From NCBI GenBank assembly GCA_945910005.1, contig OX246739.1, positions 74,473,523 to 74,537,522 on the forward strand: a stretch of 64,000 nucleotides of DNA, in the 5' to 3' direction. This DNA is from Isoperla grammatica. Taxonomy: Eukaryota; Arthropoda; Insecta; Plecoptera; Perlodidae. Shown here piece after piece: positions 34,980-45,878 of this stretch. The notes beneath the pieces are model-generated. The model searched no databases. It was not told where the DNA came from and was given only the letters and a program-made list of their open reading frames with translations. Each line of letters opens with the position of its first letter. The stretch's first letter is position 1. The position numbers and the translations under genes were made by a program.

Positions 34980-35576
34980 GTGATGATTAGCGAGTCGAAA
35001 ATGTTCGAAGTGAATATATGGGAACTGTTGCTATATGGGAACTGTGCTACAACTGTGTTACTGTGTTATAAAGTGAGGGAGTGTAATTGCCATCAGCGAG
35101 GCTCACTCATAATCGCTGATCCAAACGAAAGCGATCTCGCGTATAGAATGCTACATGTCTACAGAACATCAAAGCCGCTTCTGTTTACGAAAATATTACG
35201 GTCGATCTTTGATGTAATAATTATGTTCGTATTAGATTCTGTCTGGTCACGTGACTTGAAACGGCCGGATATGCAAACAGGCTCAGTGGACGGTGAATGG
35301 TGGTGGGTAACGAGATACGGCGCGTGGTGCTTTGCATGTGTCCGTGTATATGATGATCTAGTGGGCGTTTCTTGGTCACTGGCGCATTCTCGGGCAACTA
35401 AGCCGGGAACAGGACAGCGAAGTGTGCCTCAATTTGCGCCAGGAACAAAACAGCGAACTGAACAGCGAACAGAAAAGCGAATTGCGCCACGAACAAAACA
35501 GCGAACAGAAAAGCGAATTGCGCCACGAACAAAACAGCGAACAGAACAGCGAATTGCGCCACAAACAAAACCGTGA
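34980..35576 (+). CDS. Uncharacterised 198-codon ORF ending in a 12-residue repeat
   Basis: This is the longest frame in the window not made wholly of repeat. Residues 1 to about 145 are non-repetitive, with hydrophobic stretches near 14-30 and 70-85 and a Trp-rich patch WWWVTRYGAW near 107. The rest is a tandem of basic 12-residue units (TKQRTEKRIAPR) encoded by the 36-bp minisatellite. I recognise no family. The repeat is also open in other frames on both strands, so its openness is no evidence for translation. No splice or promoter support is claimed. It may be chance. Confidence 0.13.
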   Translation: MMISESKMFEVNIWELLLYGNCATTVLLCYKVRECNCHQRGSLIIADPNESDLAYRMLHVYRTSKPLLFTKILRSIFDVIIMFVLDSVWSRDLKRPDMQTGSVDGEWWWVTRYGAWCFACVRVYDDLVGVSWSLAHSRATKPGTGQRSVPQFAPGTKQRTEQRTEKRIAPRTKQRTEKRIAPRTKQRTEQRIAPQTKP

Positions 35577-35712
35577 ACCGAACAGCGAATTGCGCCACGA
35601 ACAAAACAGTGAACCGAACAGCGAATTGCGCCACAAACAAAACAGTGAACCGAACAGCGAATTGCGCCACGAACAAAACAGCGAACAGAACAGCGAACAG
35701 AACAGCGAAGTG
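35436..35712. repeat. 36-bp minisatellite, about 7 copies
   Basis: GCGCCAC recurs at 35484, 35520, 35556 and onward every 36 bases exactly. Each unit is made of smaller related pieces (ACAGCGAAC). Since 36 is a multiple of three and units lack stops, several frames on both strands stay open. Confidence 0.92.
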
Positions 35713-35910
35713 TGCCGCGAAAAGAACGTCTGTTTAAATAAAAAGTTCGTGCAAAATCATCTCAACAAGTAGCTTTTTTGTAAGATGCAGCTGTATAGCG
35801 TACATTTGTAAATGTCATTAGGCGACCAACTAAAACATATTTAGTAACCACTTATAGAACGTGTCAGCTTTTAAACACCCTTTTTTTTAGAAAATGAAAA
35901 TATGTCCAGT

Positions 35911-36014
35911 CCAATAAGCTGCACTCAGTGCGCACTGGCCTATCTATCGTATTGTAGTGCATTGTTGTTTTAACTGTTAAAGGCGCACTCAGTGCGGTCC
36001 AGTGCAGCCATTAG
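35911..36014. repeat. Small inverted repeat with CAGTGCGC motifs
   Basis: AATAAGCTGCACTCAGTGCG pairs imperfectly with GTGCGGTCCAGTGCAGCCATT, and each arm contains GCACTCAGTGCG. It may be a small MITE of about 100 bp. Confidence 0.5.
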
Positions 36015-36491
36015 AAAACGCCATAAAGGTTATCAAACTCTATACTCTATTCAGTTTTATAACTGAATATTATCGACATTAAATTAATAAACACAATGTC
36101 TGGTTCTGTTGTATCTCGGTATGAGTCCCTAAAAGTGCAATGTGGGTTGTTTTGTATAATACTTCCCATACAAGCAATAAACAGATCAGCAAGGAAGATA
36201 CTGGCCACGCTTTATGATATGTGAAACATTTTGTCCCGTGTTTTCGTGAGGATGAAGTGTTCGTTTATGTGGGGACTTGATCCATCCACACCAAGCGATG
36301 CAGTTGACTTGTTCCCCCCTCGTGACGGATAGCTCGGGTTTAGCTCGGATCAGCAGTGGTCGCCAGACAAACTACTCTTCTTTCAACCTTATTTATTAGC
36401 TGAGTTGTGTCACGGTAGTGCTTCCTTTTCTATAGGGGGATAAACTTATGTGTACTGTGAGGGCGAGTAGTTGTATATTGCCAACCCCCTC

Positions 36492-36640
36492 GTGGTGACC
36501 GGTGCCTGCAAAGAGGGCTCACCTGCATATCTTTAATCATCCTGTTACTCAATAATCTTGATCTTGCTTTTATTAATAAATATTAATAATTATCTCTTAT
36601 TATTCTTATTCTCATTCATGCCGGCCTTATTTGCGACCCC
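36492..36640 (+). repeat. Family C dispersed repeat, copy 3
   Basis: It starts GTGGTGACCGGTGCCTGCAA and ends CATGCCGGCCTTATTTGCGA, then C-rich sequence. See copy 2 at 27134-27308. Confidence 0.75.
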
Positions 36641-38154
36641 CACCCCCCACCCTTATTTGGATGTCCGACCCGGCGATATTCGGCTGACGTCATAATATAA
36701 ATGATTGCCAAACTGTCACAAAGTACAAAATATGAACAGCTATAATATTGATTGTCTTATTAATAAATTTAATATGAATATTTTACCAACACAGTTTTTC
36801 AAGCACACATAAAAAAAAGATCTACAAATAAAATAGCCATTTTGGATGTTTGTCTCTCGATTAAAACTGATTGACGCCCAAATTACCTACATGGACAATG
36901 GATATGTTAGTGGTCATCGTATTCTGACCTATTTCAATGTATCCTCGGGTATACGAGTATATATATATATATATATGTATATACTACCGACTACCGTGTT
37001 TGGATCCATGTTAGAATAGGTCCAGAGTAGCTCAGCGTAGCGTTTGAGGTGACTAAACGAGGCTAACTAAGCTTGCTGGGCCTTACTAATCGTGGCCTCC
37101 ATATTAGTCTTGGTGGACACAAGAAATACGTACAATAACGTTGTCGTCACCTTTTTAGTGACTAATTATACTGCTAAACTGTTGCATATCTTCACGATAT
37201 TGCTTGTCATGGGTTTTGGAATGAGCTCCACACTAAAATGTTGTGCAACATGTAGTTCGATGCATAGTTCACGCTCCTAGGAACAAAACATGATACAAGT
37301 GTTCCAGTTCCAAACAGCCACCCATGATGTTATGCATAATTACAAGTTGCGATCTACAGGAAGTAAGATTATGTCGAATTATGTATAGAGCGCGTGTAAT
37401 TCGAAATTGTTAACAGCGAAATTCAGTTACCGGCAACGTAAATTATGTAATTTAATTAAATAATTTGTCTTGTACAATGTAACCCAATGTTTTGAATGAC
37501 TATAGAAATAAATTGAAATAAATCTGTATATGGGCCATCAACCGTATAATAAAAACAATTCAAAGAACTTTGAATTATTTGATTAATCTGATGAAAGATC
37601 TCAATTGCTTTGTGAATACGGCGTCAGCTTGTAAAATTAATTACCTTGCTTTGCTCTACTGCAATATTGTGTACGTTAACGTTTCTGATGAACTCACTCA
37701 AGCGACACTTCACTGTTCACTGTTCATCACTGAACCTGTCGCGTAGGAGTGAACATTATAATTACATTAATAATTAATCTAATAAGAACAAATCCAAGGA
37801 ACCACCAAGCCGGTGATATTCTCATTAATCAAAATTGTGTATTCGCCATTTAGCGCTGACAGCGTCACTCGAGCAGCAACCGATGCGGGTGACAACTTAT
37901 GTATGCAACGTGATTTACTAATTACATAAATCATGAGTTATGTGTTACGTCGAGTACTTCCTGCATGTGTGTATGAATGCGCGCGAAGGTCAAATTACTG
38001 TGTGCGTTTAATTAAATGTAGCTAATCTTAGCTGGGCGATCATAGAGAAATATCGCCAGAGTATTGTAAACTACCAGTCACTGATTTGAATGAAGCAAGA
38101 TTCGTTTCTGAAATCTCTCCACGCGGGAAGTCCACGATCGCGCGTGTACGGTTG
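36641..38154. other. No recognised gene
   Basis: AT-rich. A (TA)n run is at 36959-36976, and AATTCAAAGAACTTTGAATT near 37557 is a short palindrome. TTCGATGCATAGTTCACGCT near 37253 resembles a family A hairpin end but has no partner. Confidence 0.5.
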
Positions 38155-38252
38155 TATCGTAATCGTTGTCGTCACAGTCGTCGTCGTAGTCGTAGTCGTA
38201 GTCGTCGTTATCGTCGTAGTCGTCGCAGTCGTAGTCGTCGTCGTCGTTATCA
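38155..38252. repeat. GTC/GTA trinucleotide repeat
   Basis: About 30 imperfect triplets GTC, GTA and GTT. The Arg/Ser-rich, Val-rich and Thr-rich ORFs across it are artefacts. Confidence 0.93.
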
Positions 38253-39380
38253 TTTCACTCAAAGACGAGGTTTCGAAACTCACCCGTCACCCCCATAAAC
38301 GTTTTCTCAGTGTTGTGCCCGTTTGTTACAAAACATGCTTTTGTTTAATTTACGCATTAACCAACACGTCCTCTACAGTAGTTTCTGCGATTTTCCCATT
38401 TCCCGGTACAAACTAAACAAAATACCGCTAAACGGAATCGTCATAGGACACGCTTTTGAACTTTTCAAAGAGAAACACTTGCTTAGCAAACTGACATAAA
38501 ATCATGTCCTTATCGAGGTTTGATAATATCATTTAGTACTCTTGTGTGAACAAATGATACATGTTACATATTAATAACATCAGATTTTATAATCGGTAGT
38601 AAAACTATACTTTTATGCATAATTGAGAAAACATTAACAATGTGAACTAGTCTTTAGAGGCGTACAGCAAGAATCACACATAATTACTTCTACTAGCATT
38701 AATTAACGTACGGTACATATGAATAGATACAACATAATTATAACAAAAATAGGAAATAATTCAAGTTAGGTCCTTTGCTTCCAAGAATGGAACACTTGAT
38801 GAATGAATGATTGATGTAAAACAAACAGTGAAGTACGCAGAGCGGCAAGGGTGGAGCCTCCGGGCTGGAAGAGCTTCCTCATTCAACTCGTGGAGTTGTG
38901 CAATTAATAATTAGTAATTAGTTAGTCTAGAACACGCAGCGGTGCACCACGAAAAGTCTTGCTCAGTCAATATTATTCTTAGGTCGCGCCTGTCGGGAAT
39001 ATCATTGCGAAACCTTATCTTTCCTTATTCATCCGTTGCATCAAATATGTGGTACAACGTTTAGTTCCATTCACAAACTAAAAACTGGACTAGAATATTG
39101 CAAACATCACGGTTGTCATTAGGGAAATCGATTAATTATTCATTCTTGGATTGTCTTACTAAATAACAATCTTAACTTTAAAAATATTTTAAACTTTTTT
39201 AATCTGGTGTTTAGTTATGTTCTTATGAATCTGAAGGTAAGTTAGTAACAACTTTGTTAATATTGTGTAGCGTTCTCAGGTGCTTCGATGCACAGTCGAG
39301 GTAAGTATGTGATTTGTTTATTGTTTCTCTTATGGAGAATAGCGTGTACTAAAACAATTCCATAGCAACAAATCATGTAC
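38253..39380. other. No recognised feature
   Basis: AT-rich, apparently unique sequence. Confidence 0.5.
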
Positions 39381-39384
39381 TTAA

Positions 39385-39798
39385 AGCCCGATTCACAATT
39401 GAAATAAGAGTTGCAATAGTGAAATACCAATAAGGTTTAAGCGAATTGGAACATGCAATAACAATGCTGTGGTTCAGAACTGTCACAGTGGATTGAAATA
39501 GTCATAAGAAAAGAATCAATTCCATTTCTTATTTCAACTTCCCATGATGCACCTTATGACGAACCAATCAGAACGCAGAAGTGCCATATGGGATGGTGAA
39601 CTACGGAAATCAAAACAAAAACAGTGGCTCCAGATATTTTGCTGATATAAAAAAAAAGTCAATGATAGTAAGTACACAATTAAGGCACCGCTTTAACTAA
39701 TGAAATAAGCAACTAGTCGTCTGTTGTGAACCAGTTGCTTGTTATTTCACTACTTCACTGTTTCTTATTGCAAGTCTTATTTCAATTAAGAATCGGGC
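39385..39798. mobile_element. TTAA-flanked inverted-repeat element, 414 bp
   Basis: TTAA is at 39381-39384 and 39799-39802. The ends are AGCCCGATTCACAATTGAAA and rc GCCCGATTCTTAATTGAAAT, differing by one extra left base. Subterminal AATAAGAGTTGCAATA pairs with rc AATAAGACTTGCAATA. The interior carries CCAATCA and has no ORF. The TTAA flanks suggest the piggyBac group. Confidence 0.82.
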
Positions 39799-39918
39799 TT
39801 AACTTGACACTTGACTCTGCATACGGTGCTCAGTGACCGATCCTCATAGACGCTTTGTGCAACACAGCTTCTAAGTTCTATACTAATACTGATGGTTATA
39901 CTGGCAGTCCTCGTGGGA

Positions 39919-39940
39919 CCCCCCCCCCCCCCTCCCCCCC
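39919..39940. repeat. Poly-C tract with one T
   Basis: 14 C, T at 39933, then 7 C. Confidence 0.95.
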
Positions 39941-40260
39941 GACGTGGTTCCGCTTCGTTCGACCAGTGTCCCTGTCTCATGCTATCAACGCTCCAAGTCT
40001 CGAATGTGCTCCATTAATTGCTAAATTATACACTGCGCCATACTGCAAGAGATACATATTATATATACGCTGGGCATAGCCTCATAAATCACTCTAGCTA
40101 TTGGCGAAGCTGCATCTCGCCCCTAAGAAACTGTCTTACTGGTAGAAAACCTCTCAACAACATGCAAATATGTTTTTGTATTGTTGGCAAACTATTATAC
40201 ATATTATTGTGTTTAATGCACAACGTTTCAAGTGTACCATGGACATCACATCACACATGA

Positions 40261-40595
40261 GTAGAGATACGTGTTTTTAGCAAACATTTTCTCTAAATTT
40301 AGCATTATAATTATTTTAAATTTAGCATTTTGTAGCATTTACATTTTGCTTTCCGTCAAAACCTTGTATATCAGGGGGTTTCTTGCACTTCTAATGAAAA
40401 CTTATGTGCAGGTTCTAGTTAAAATCAATTCAGTTTTAACTTTTAAAATGAAGTTCTTTACTAAATGTCAATAGGAATGGGAACACATTATATTTTGTAA
40501 AATTAGCATTTTGTAGCGTTTTCAAAAATAAAACCAATAAATAAATGATCAATTTAGCATCTAAAACCTAAAACGCTAAAATATTGTATCTCTAC
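40261..40595. mobile_element. Inverted-repeat element with TTTAGC subterminal repeats
   Basis: Both ends read GTAGAGATAC (perfect 10-base inverted repeat), followed within 10 bases by TTTTAGC. TTTAGCATT-like motifs recur at least six times inside, in both orientations. Clustered subterminal motifs of this kind are commonly transposase binding sites. ATGA occurs on both sides (40257-40260 and 40598-40601) but not directly adjacent on the right, so no duplication is claimed. Confidence 0.7.
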
Positions 40596-40921
40596 AAATG
40601 AGATATCCGTCAGTTAGTTCATGATAATTATAAAGCACTAACAAGCGGATGCTTGTAGCTCACGATTGTACATACAGGAATATCGAATGTCAGTCAATGT
40701 CATATATATCGTGTTATTATTCGCGGGGAATATTTATATTGTTCGTATACGTAATGTGACGTCACAATCACGGCCTGCTAGTGTGACCCTGAATACAACA
40801 TGACTATTCTCGTGTTTCCGGTAGTTATACGATGTACCCGGTTGCTCAGAGGACTCGGAACATACCCATTATATATATATGTATATCCGTTCCAACACAC
40901 TCTACCGCAGGCAGTTACGAC

Positions 40922-41404
40922 CAGTGGCGTATCCGGGGAGGGGGGCTGCAGCACCCCCCCCCCGCCGAAATTCCATCATTAATTTAGTTATGAAAAAATG
41001 TGTAGGTTTTCGCAAAAATTGACATTTGTTGCATCAAAATTTTTTAATGTAACTTGCAGAAGGAAATAATTATGCTACAATGCCAACTTACTTCTAATAA
41101 AGTCGAATTTATATTATCAGTGCAATAAATTCAATGATGTTTGAATTATCCTTTCAGCAAACCTCCCACACTCCTTCTAAAACACTTAAATTAAAACCAT
41201 GAATAATAATGATATGTACAAAAAATAATATGTAATATGTAATAATAATACAAAATAATATGCATTTAGAAGAAAAATCGCCTTCGGTGCAGTAGTGCAC
41301 CCCCCCCCCCCCCCCATATTGTCTCAGGTGTAATACTTCGTCTGTGCATGTATCTTCCTCTGCATCAGCCCCCCCCCCGCAATATATTCCTGCGTACGCC
41401 ACTG
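40922..41404. mobile_element. hAT-type MITE with 8-bp duplication
   Basis: GTTACGAC lies at 40914-40921 and 41405-41412. The terminal repeats are CAGTGGCGTA on the left and rc CAGTGGCGTACG on the right. The 483-bp element has C runs near each end (40954-40963, 41300-41315, 41370-41378). It shares ends with 14866-15789 and with a solo end at 55561-55571. No transposase ORF is present. Confidence 0.92.
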
Positions 41405-41631
41405 GTTACGACGCTCAATTCGCTGCGGATATTCGCATCGCTAAACGAATTCATGCGTAATCACATTCTGGTTTCAAGATGATACGAGACTAACCACTCC
41501 AACTATAGAGCAGAATATTTCCAACAAGATTTGTCTCCGTAAACTTTGTTTGAGTTTCTGATTAGATTGGGTCTTGTTTAACTCGTGCGTCTCGTTATAG
41601 AAGTTTTTTCCTGGAGAGCGATGAGGGGATT

Positions 41632-43492
41632 CCTGGAGGGCTGGCTGGATCCCGAGGGAGTGTGGCACCTTGTCACGTTGTGTTGCCGTGCCGTGCCGTG
41701 CGCGGGTTGGCTGGATCCCGAGGGAGTGAGGCACCTTGTCACGTTGTGTTGCCGTGCCGTGCCGTGCCGTGCCGTGCCGTGCCGTGCCGTGCCGTGCCGT
41801 GCCGTGCCGTGCGCGGGTTGGCTGGATCCCGAGGGAGTGAGGCACCTTGTCACGTTGTGTTGACGCGCCGTGCCGTGCCGTGCCGTGCCGTGCCGTGCCG
41901 TGCCGTGCCGTGCGCGGGTTGGCTGGATCCCGAGGGAGTGAGGCACCTTGTCACGTTGTGTTGACGCGCCGTGCCGTGCCGTGCGCGGGTTGGCTGGATC
42001 CCGAGGGAGTGAGGCACCTTGTCACGTTGTGTTGCCGTGCCGTGCCGTGCCGTGCGCGGGTTGGCTGGATCCCGAGGGAGTGTGGCACCTTGTCACGTTG
42101 TGTTGCCGTGCCGTGCCGTGCCGTGCCGTGCCGTGCGCGGGTTGGCTGGATCCCGAGGGAGTGAGGCACCTTGTCACGTTGTGTTGCCGTGCCGTGCCGT
42201 GCCGTGCCGTGCCGTGCCGTGCCGTGCCGTGCCGTGCCGTGCGCGGGTTGGCTGGATCCCGAGGGAGTGAGGCACCTTGTCACGTTGTGTTGACGCGCCG
42301 TGCCGTGCCGTGCCGTGCCGTGCCGCGCCGTGCCGTGCCGTGCCGTGCCGTGCCGTGCGCGGGTTGGCTGGATCCCGAGGGAGTGAGGCACCTTGTCACG
42401 TTGTGTTGACGCGCCGTGCCGTGCCGTGCCGTGCCGTGCCGTGCCGTGCCGTGCCGTGCCGTGCGCGGGTTGGCTGGATACCGAGGGATTGAGGCACCTT
42501 GTCACGTTGTGTTGACGTGCCGTGCCGTGCCGTGCGCGGGTTGGCTGGATACCGAGGGATTGAGGCACCTTGTCACGTTGTGTTGACGTGCCGTGCCGTG
42601 CCGTGCGCGGGTTGGCTGGATCCCGAGGGAGTGTGGCACCTTGTCACGTTGTGTTGCCGTGCCGTGCCGTGCCGTGCCGTGCCGTGCCGTGCCGTGCGCG
42701 GGTTGGCTGGATCCCGAGGGAGTGAGGCACCTTGTCACGTTGTGTTGCCGTGCCGTGCCGTGCCGTGCCGTGCCGTGCGCGGGTTGGCTGGATCCCGAGG
42801 GAGTGTGGCACCTTGTCACGTTGTGTTGCCGTGCCGTGCCGTGCCGTGCCGTGCCGTGCCGTGCCGTGCCGTGCCGTGCCGTGCCGTGCCGTGCCGTGCG
42901 CGGGTTGGCTGGATCCCGAGGGAGTGAGGCACCTTGTCACGTTGTGTTGCCGTGCCGTGCCGTGCCGTGCCGTGCCGTGCGCGGGTTGGCTGGATCCCGA
43001 GGGAGTGTGGCACCTTGTCACGTTGTGTTGCCGTGCCGTGCCGTGCCGTGCCGTGCCGTGCCGTGCCGTGCCGTGCCGTGCCGTGCCGTGCGCGGGTTGG
43101 CTGGATCCCGAGGGAGTGAGGCACCTTGTCACGTTGTGTTGACGCGCCGTGCCGTGCCGTGCCGTGCCGTGCCGTGCCGTGCCGTGCCGTGCGCGGGTTG
43201 GCTGGATCCCGAGGGAGTGAGGCACCTTGTCACGTTGTGTTGACGTGCCGTGCCGTGCCGTGCGCGGGTTGGCTGGATCCCGAGGGAGTGAGGCACCTTG
43301 TCACGTTGTGTTGCCGTGCCGTGCCGTGCCGTGCCGTGCCGTGCCGTGCGCGGGTTGGCTGGATCCCGAGGGAGTGAGGCACCTTGTCACGTTGTGTTGA
43401 CGTGCCGTGCCGTGCCGTGCGCGGGTTGGCTGGATCCCGAGGGAGTGAGGCACCTTGTCACGTTGTGTTGTGTTGCCGTGCCGTGCCGTGCG
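41632..43492. repeat. Composite minisatellite: 51-bp block plus variable GCCGT tract, 21 units
   Basis: Each unit is a conserved 51-base block (GCGCGGGTTGGCTGGATCCC to CACGTTGTGTT) followed by 3 to 14 copies of GCCGT. The unit length is therefore 51+5n. Block variants occur: GAGTGTGGC instead of GAGTGAGGC in five units, and ATACCGAGGGATTG in two adjacent units. Tracts start GCCGT, GACGC or GACGT. The first block is incomplete and the last tract leads into a GACTGACTGACTGG boundary. Many overlapping PCRAV and ARHGT frames on both strands are artefacts. Confidence 0.97.
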
Positions 43493-44857
43493 ACCAGACT
43501 GACTGACTGGAGGTCATCAACTTGTTCCTCCACATCGTGTAGCCTGGACGGATGACGTCATGCTTCTTAATAACATGCACGAAAGGAACCTGCTCAAGGT
43601 CTCCTTTCGTGTAACAAACTCTAGTATGATGGTATTCTTTAGTTTTTGTTGTGATTATCTAAGTGTTTGGGAACATTTGGAGATTGTAATAATTATATTC
43701 TTATGAATGGAAAATGCGTTAGTTCCTACAAATCAATTGAAAAGAATTTGGTTCATGAAATTAATCAAATTGTCCTAAAATTACCGTCCCAATATCTAGC
43801 TATACGTTGTTAGTTGTGTATGCGAGCTCACTGTGGCAAATCTCTACTTTTGTTTATGTAATGACAAGAAGATAATGAATTTACTTACAAATCGAACTCA
43901 AAGCTTTTCTTTTCTGTAGCAAAAGCAGTATCACGTGTACAATGATTCACTGTTTCAATTATAGCTCTGTTCTGTTGTAAGTCCTGTGGTTTGGTCTATC
44001 TATTAGAAACGCGAATTAGTTTCTACGTCAAGCGTAAAAGGTCGTTGTGAATTGATTGTGAAAATTAAACTCTTGCGCGAACCTTTTAATCGAGTCTCGA
44101 TGTACTAATTAATATTGCTGACTCATTCACTCGGATTTAGATTAAAAGAAATTAGAAAACAAATTCAAAATCCGTGAAATTGCACAGAAGTACCGATCCG
44201 TATGAAAGGAACAGCTGATGGAGTTCTATTCGTTAGCACCGACGACGAGTTACGACTTTTCTTTTGACGTTCCAATTATTGAAAACGACAGAGCAGTGAT
44301 TACCGGAAAAGTGGGGGTTTTATGTCTAGATTTTGCCGAAATAAAATATATGGAATTACTGATTAATCCATGTTGCTGTTAAATTTGACCCGGTTTATTC
44401 TTCTTCTTATGGACGATGTTAAAGCATGATTGCTGGCATGAGCGTGTTTACCATTTTTAGACTTCATGTTCCGAAGCTATGGCTTGCTTTATTGCGGCAT
44501 ACATTTTGTTTGTGTGTGTGTTTTTTTATTATTGTGTTTCGTCAAAAATCACTGATTATGTTACCTGTTATTGTATCTTGCCAGTTATGTAACCGCATGC
44601 TTCAAATAGTACGTCATTATGTTTTAAACCAGGTTAAACATGTTGTTTTGGCTACTGCTATGCACGGATTTGTAAGTTAAAGATGACGAACTTTATGTTT
44701 TTTCATATTTTTTTATTTATGCAATTTGAAGAAGGTGTTATTTATTATAATTTTATATTATGTTATATATATTACATTTCAAAAATAAATTACTCCTACC
44801 AATTGAATAAATAAAAAAACATCAAAAACCATAAAGTTGGCAATCTGGACAAATATC
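43493..44857. other. No recognised gene
   Basis: AT-rich. TGACGTCA at 43553-43560 lies just beyond the minisatellite edge. There is nothing else to report. Confidence 0.5.
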
Positions 44858-44859
44858 CT

Positions 44860-45009
44860 AAGGTCCAGTCTTACAATGTCCCAATAACTATTTATTCGTC
44901 GAATATCTTGTTATCTCCATGGTAACGACCAATGAAAACTCTTAAAATCATCCAAATAGCTTAATTGCTACAAATAACTTTCCTATTAGGAGATTGTAAG
45001 ACCGGCCCT
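44860..45009. mobile_element. Hairpin MITE, 150 bp
   Basis: AGGTCCAGTCTTACAATGTC pairs with rc of the right end (GGGCCGGTCTTACAATCTCC). Subterminal CAATAACTATTT and rc TAATAGGAAAGTTATTT are related. The centre holds CCATGGTAACGACCAATG. The ends resemble family B (CAGGGCCCGG). No target duplication was found. Confidence 0.68.
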
Positions 45010-45271
45010 GTCATAGTAATTGATGTTCTGCGAGTGTTCCTTGTGTCTGTATGCGTCACTTGTTGACACTCTCAGCCGCTAAGTGGGCAGTGTTTACTCG
45101 CAAGTGTGACCGTCTGTCTGTAACGGAACTAACGCCCGCCGACTATAGGAAGCAGTGAAAGCTGATGTCCTCGTGTGTCTCATTATACTCTACGTGACGA
45201 GTGTTTATCTATTGAAGTCTACCCGCCCATCCAAGCTGGTACAATACGGCCCTCTGCAGACATTGAGGTAT

Positions 45272-45365
45272 TTGCCTCGTACGACACGCAGAGCTACTCT
45301 GGACTTAGCCTCCCCGGGGTTTATGCTGTACGTCTCATATTTTGCGACTATGCCAATCGAGACGA
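45272..45365 (+). repeat. Family D tail next to a head fragment
   Basis: Tail TTGCCTCGTACGACACGCAG (45272 onward) is followed by head TACGTCTCATATTTTGCGAC (45329 onward). The order tail-then-head means two partial copies lie side by side, possibly a tandem arrangement. Confidence 0.65.
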
Positions 45366-45831
45366 AACCAGAATTCGAAACCAGATCGATGGTTTGTCAG
45401 ACCAAGGCCTTATCGACCACAGCCGCAGTAACGTAGGCTACTAGATATATGAATATGAGCTTGGCGAAGTTATTTGGCACCGATCTAGAGAAATTGCGCT
45501 GTAACAGAGTAAGTGTCCAAAGTGTGCATTGCATGCGATTGCATGAAGCCTTCTCAATGTAAAAGAAGAGTTTGTCAAGGTATGGCTTTCCACCATTTCG
45601 TTGAGCCTTCCATGCATATTTATAGCACATAACCAACTGTTATTAGCGGGTTTCAGATTATGTATACAACTTAATTGTGTTCGAAATCTTGTCTGTTGTA
45701 CCTTGACTTATGAATGTTGTATAGTAAACAATTTAACGAGCGTCGGTTTCTTACAACGAAGACCGCACATGTAGAAACACGTATGTCCAATCATCAATAT
45801 TGTAATTACTATTAATTTTCCATCGGCCTTG
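45366..45831. other. No recognised feature
   Basis: AT-rich, with no repeat ends. Confidence 0.5.
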
Positions 45832-45878
45832 GTGGTGGTCCGAGTCGTACGAACCAAAGGGATTGGGTTCGAGACCCG
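45832..45878 (+). repeat. tRNA-like SINE head
   Basis: TGGTGGTCCGAG resembles an A box and GGTTCGAGACC (45866-45876) a B box. Downstream there is ATTCTCATGTCTCAAATAAC, typical of SINE bodies but not matched elsewhere in this window. Confidence 0.4.

Noticed and set aside
41662..43555. Many overlapping ORFs of up to 216 codons with PCRAV or ARHGT repeats
   Set aside because: They are translations of the 51-bp plus GCCGT minisatellite in all frames of both strands; unit length varies, so no frame is kept.
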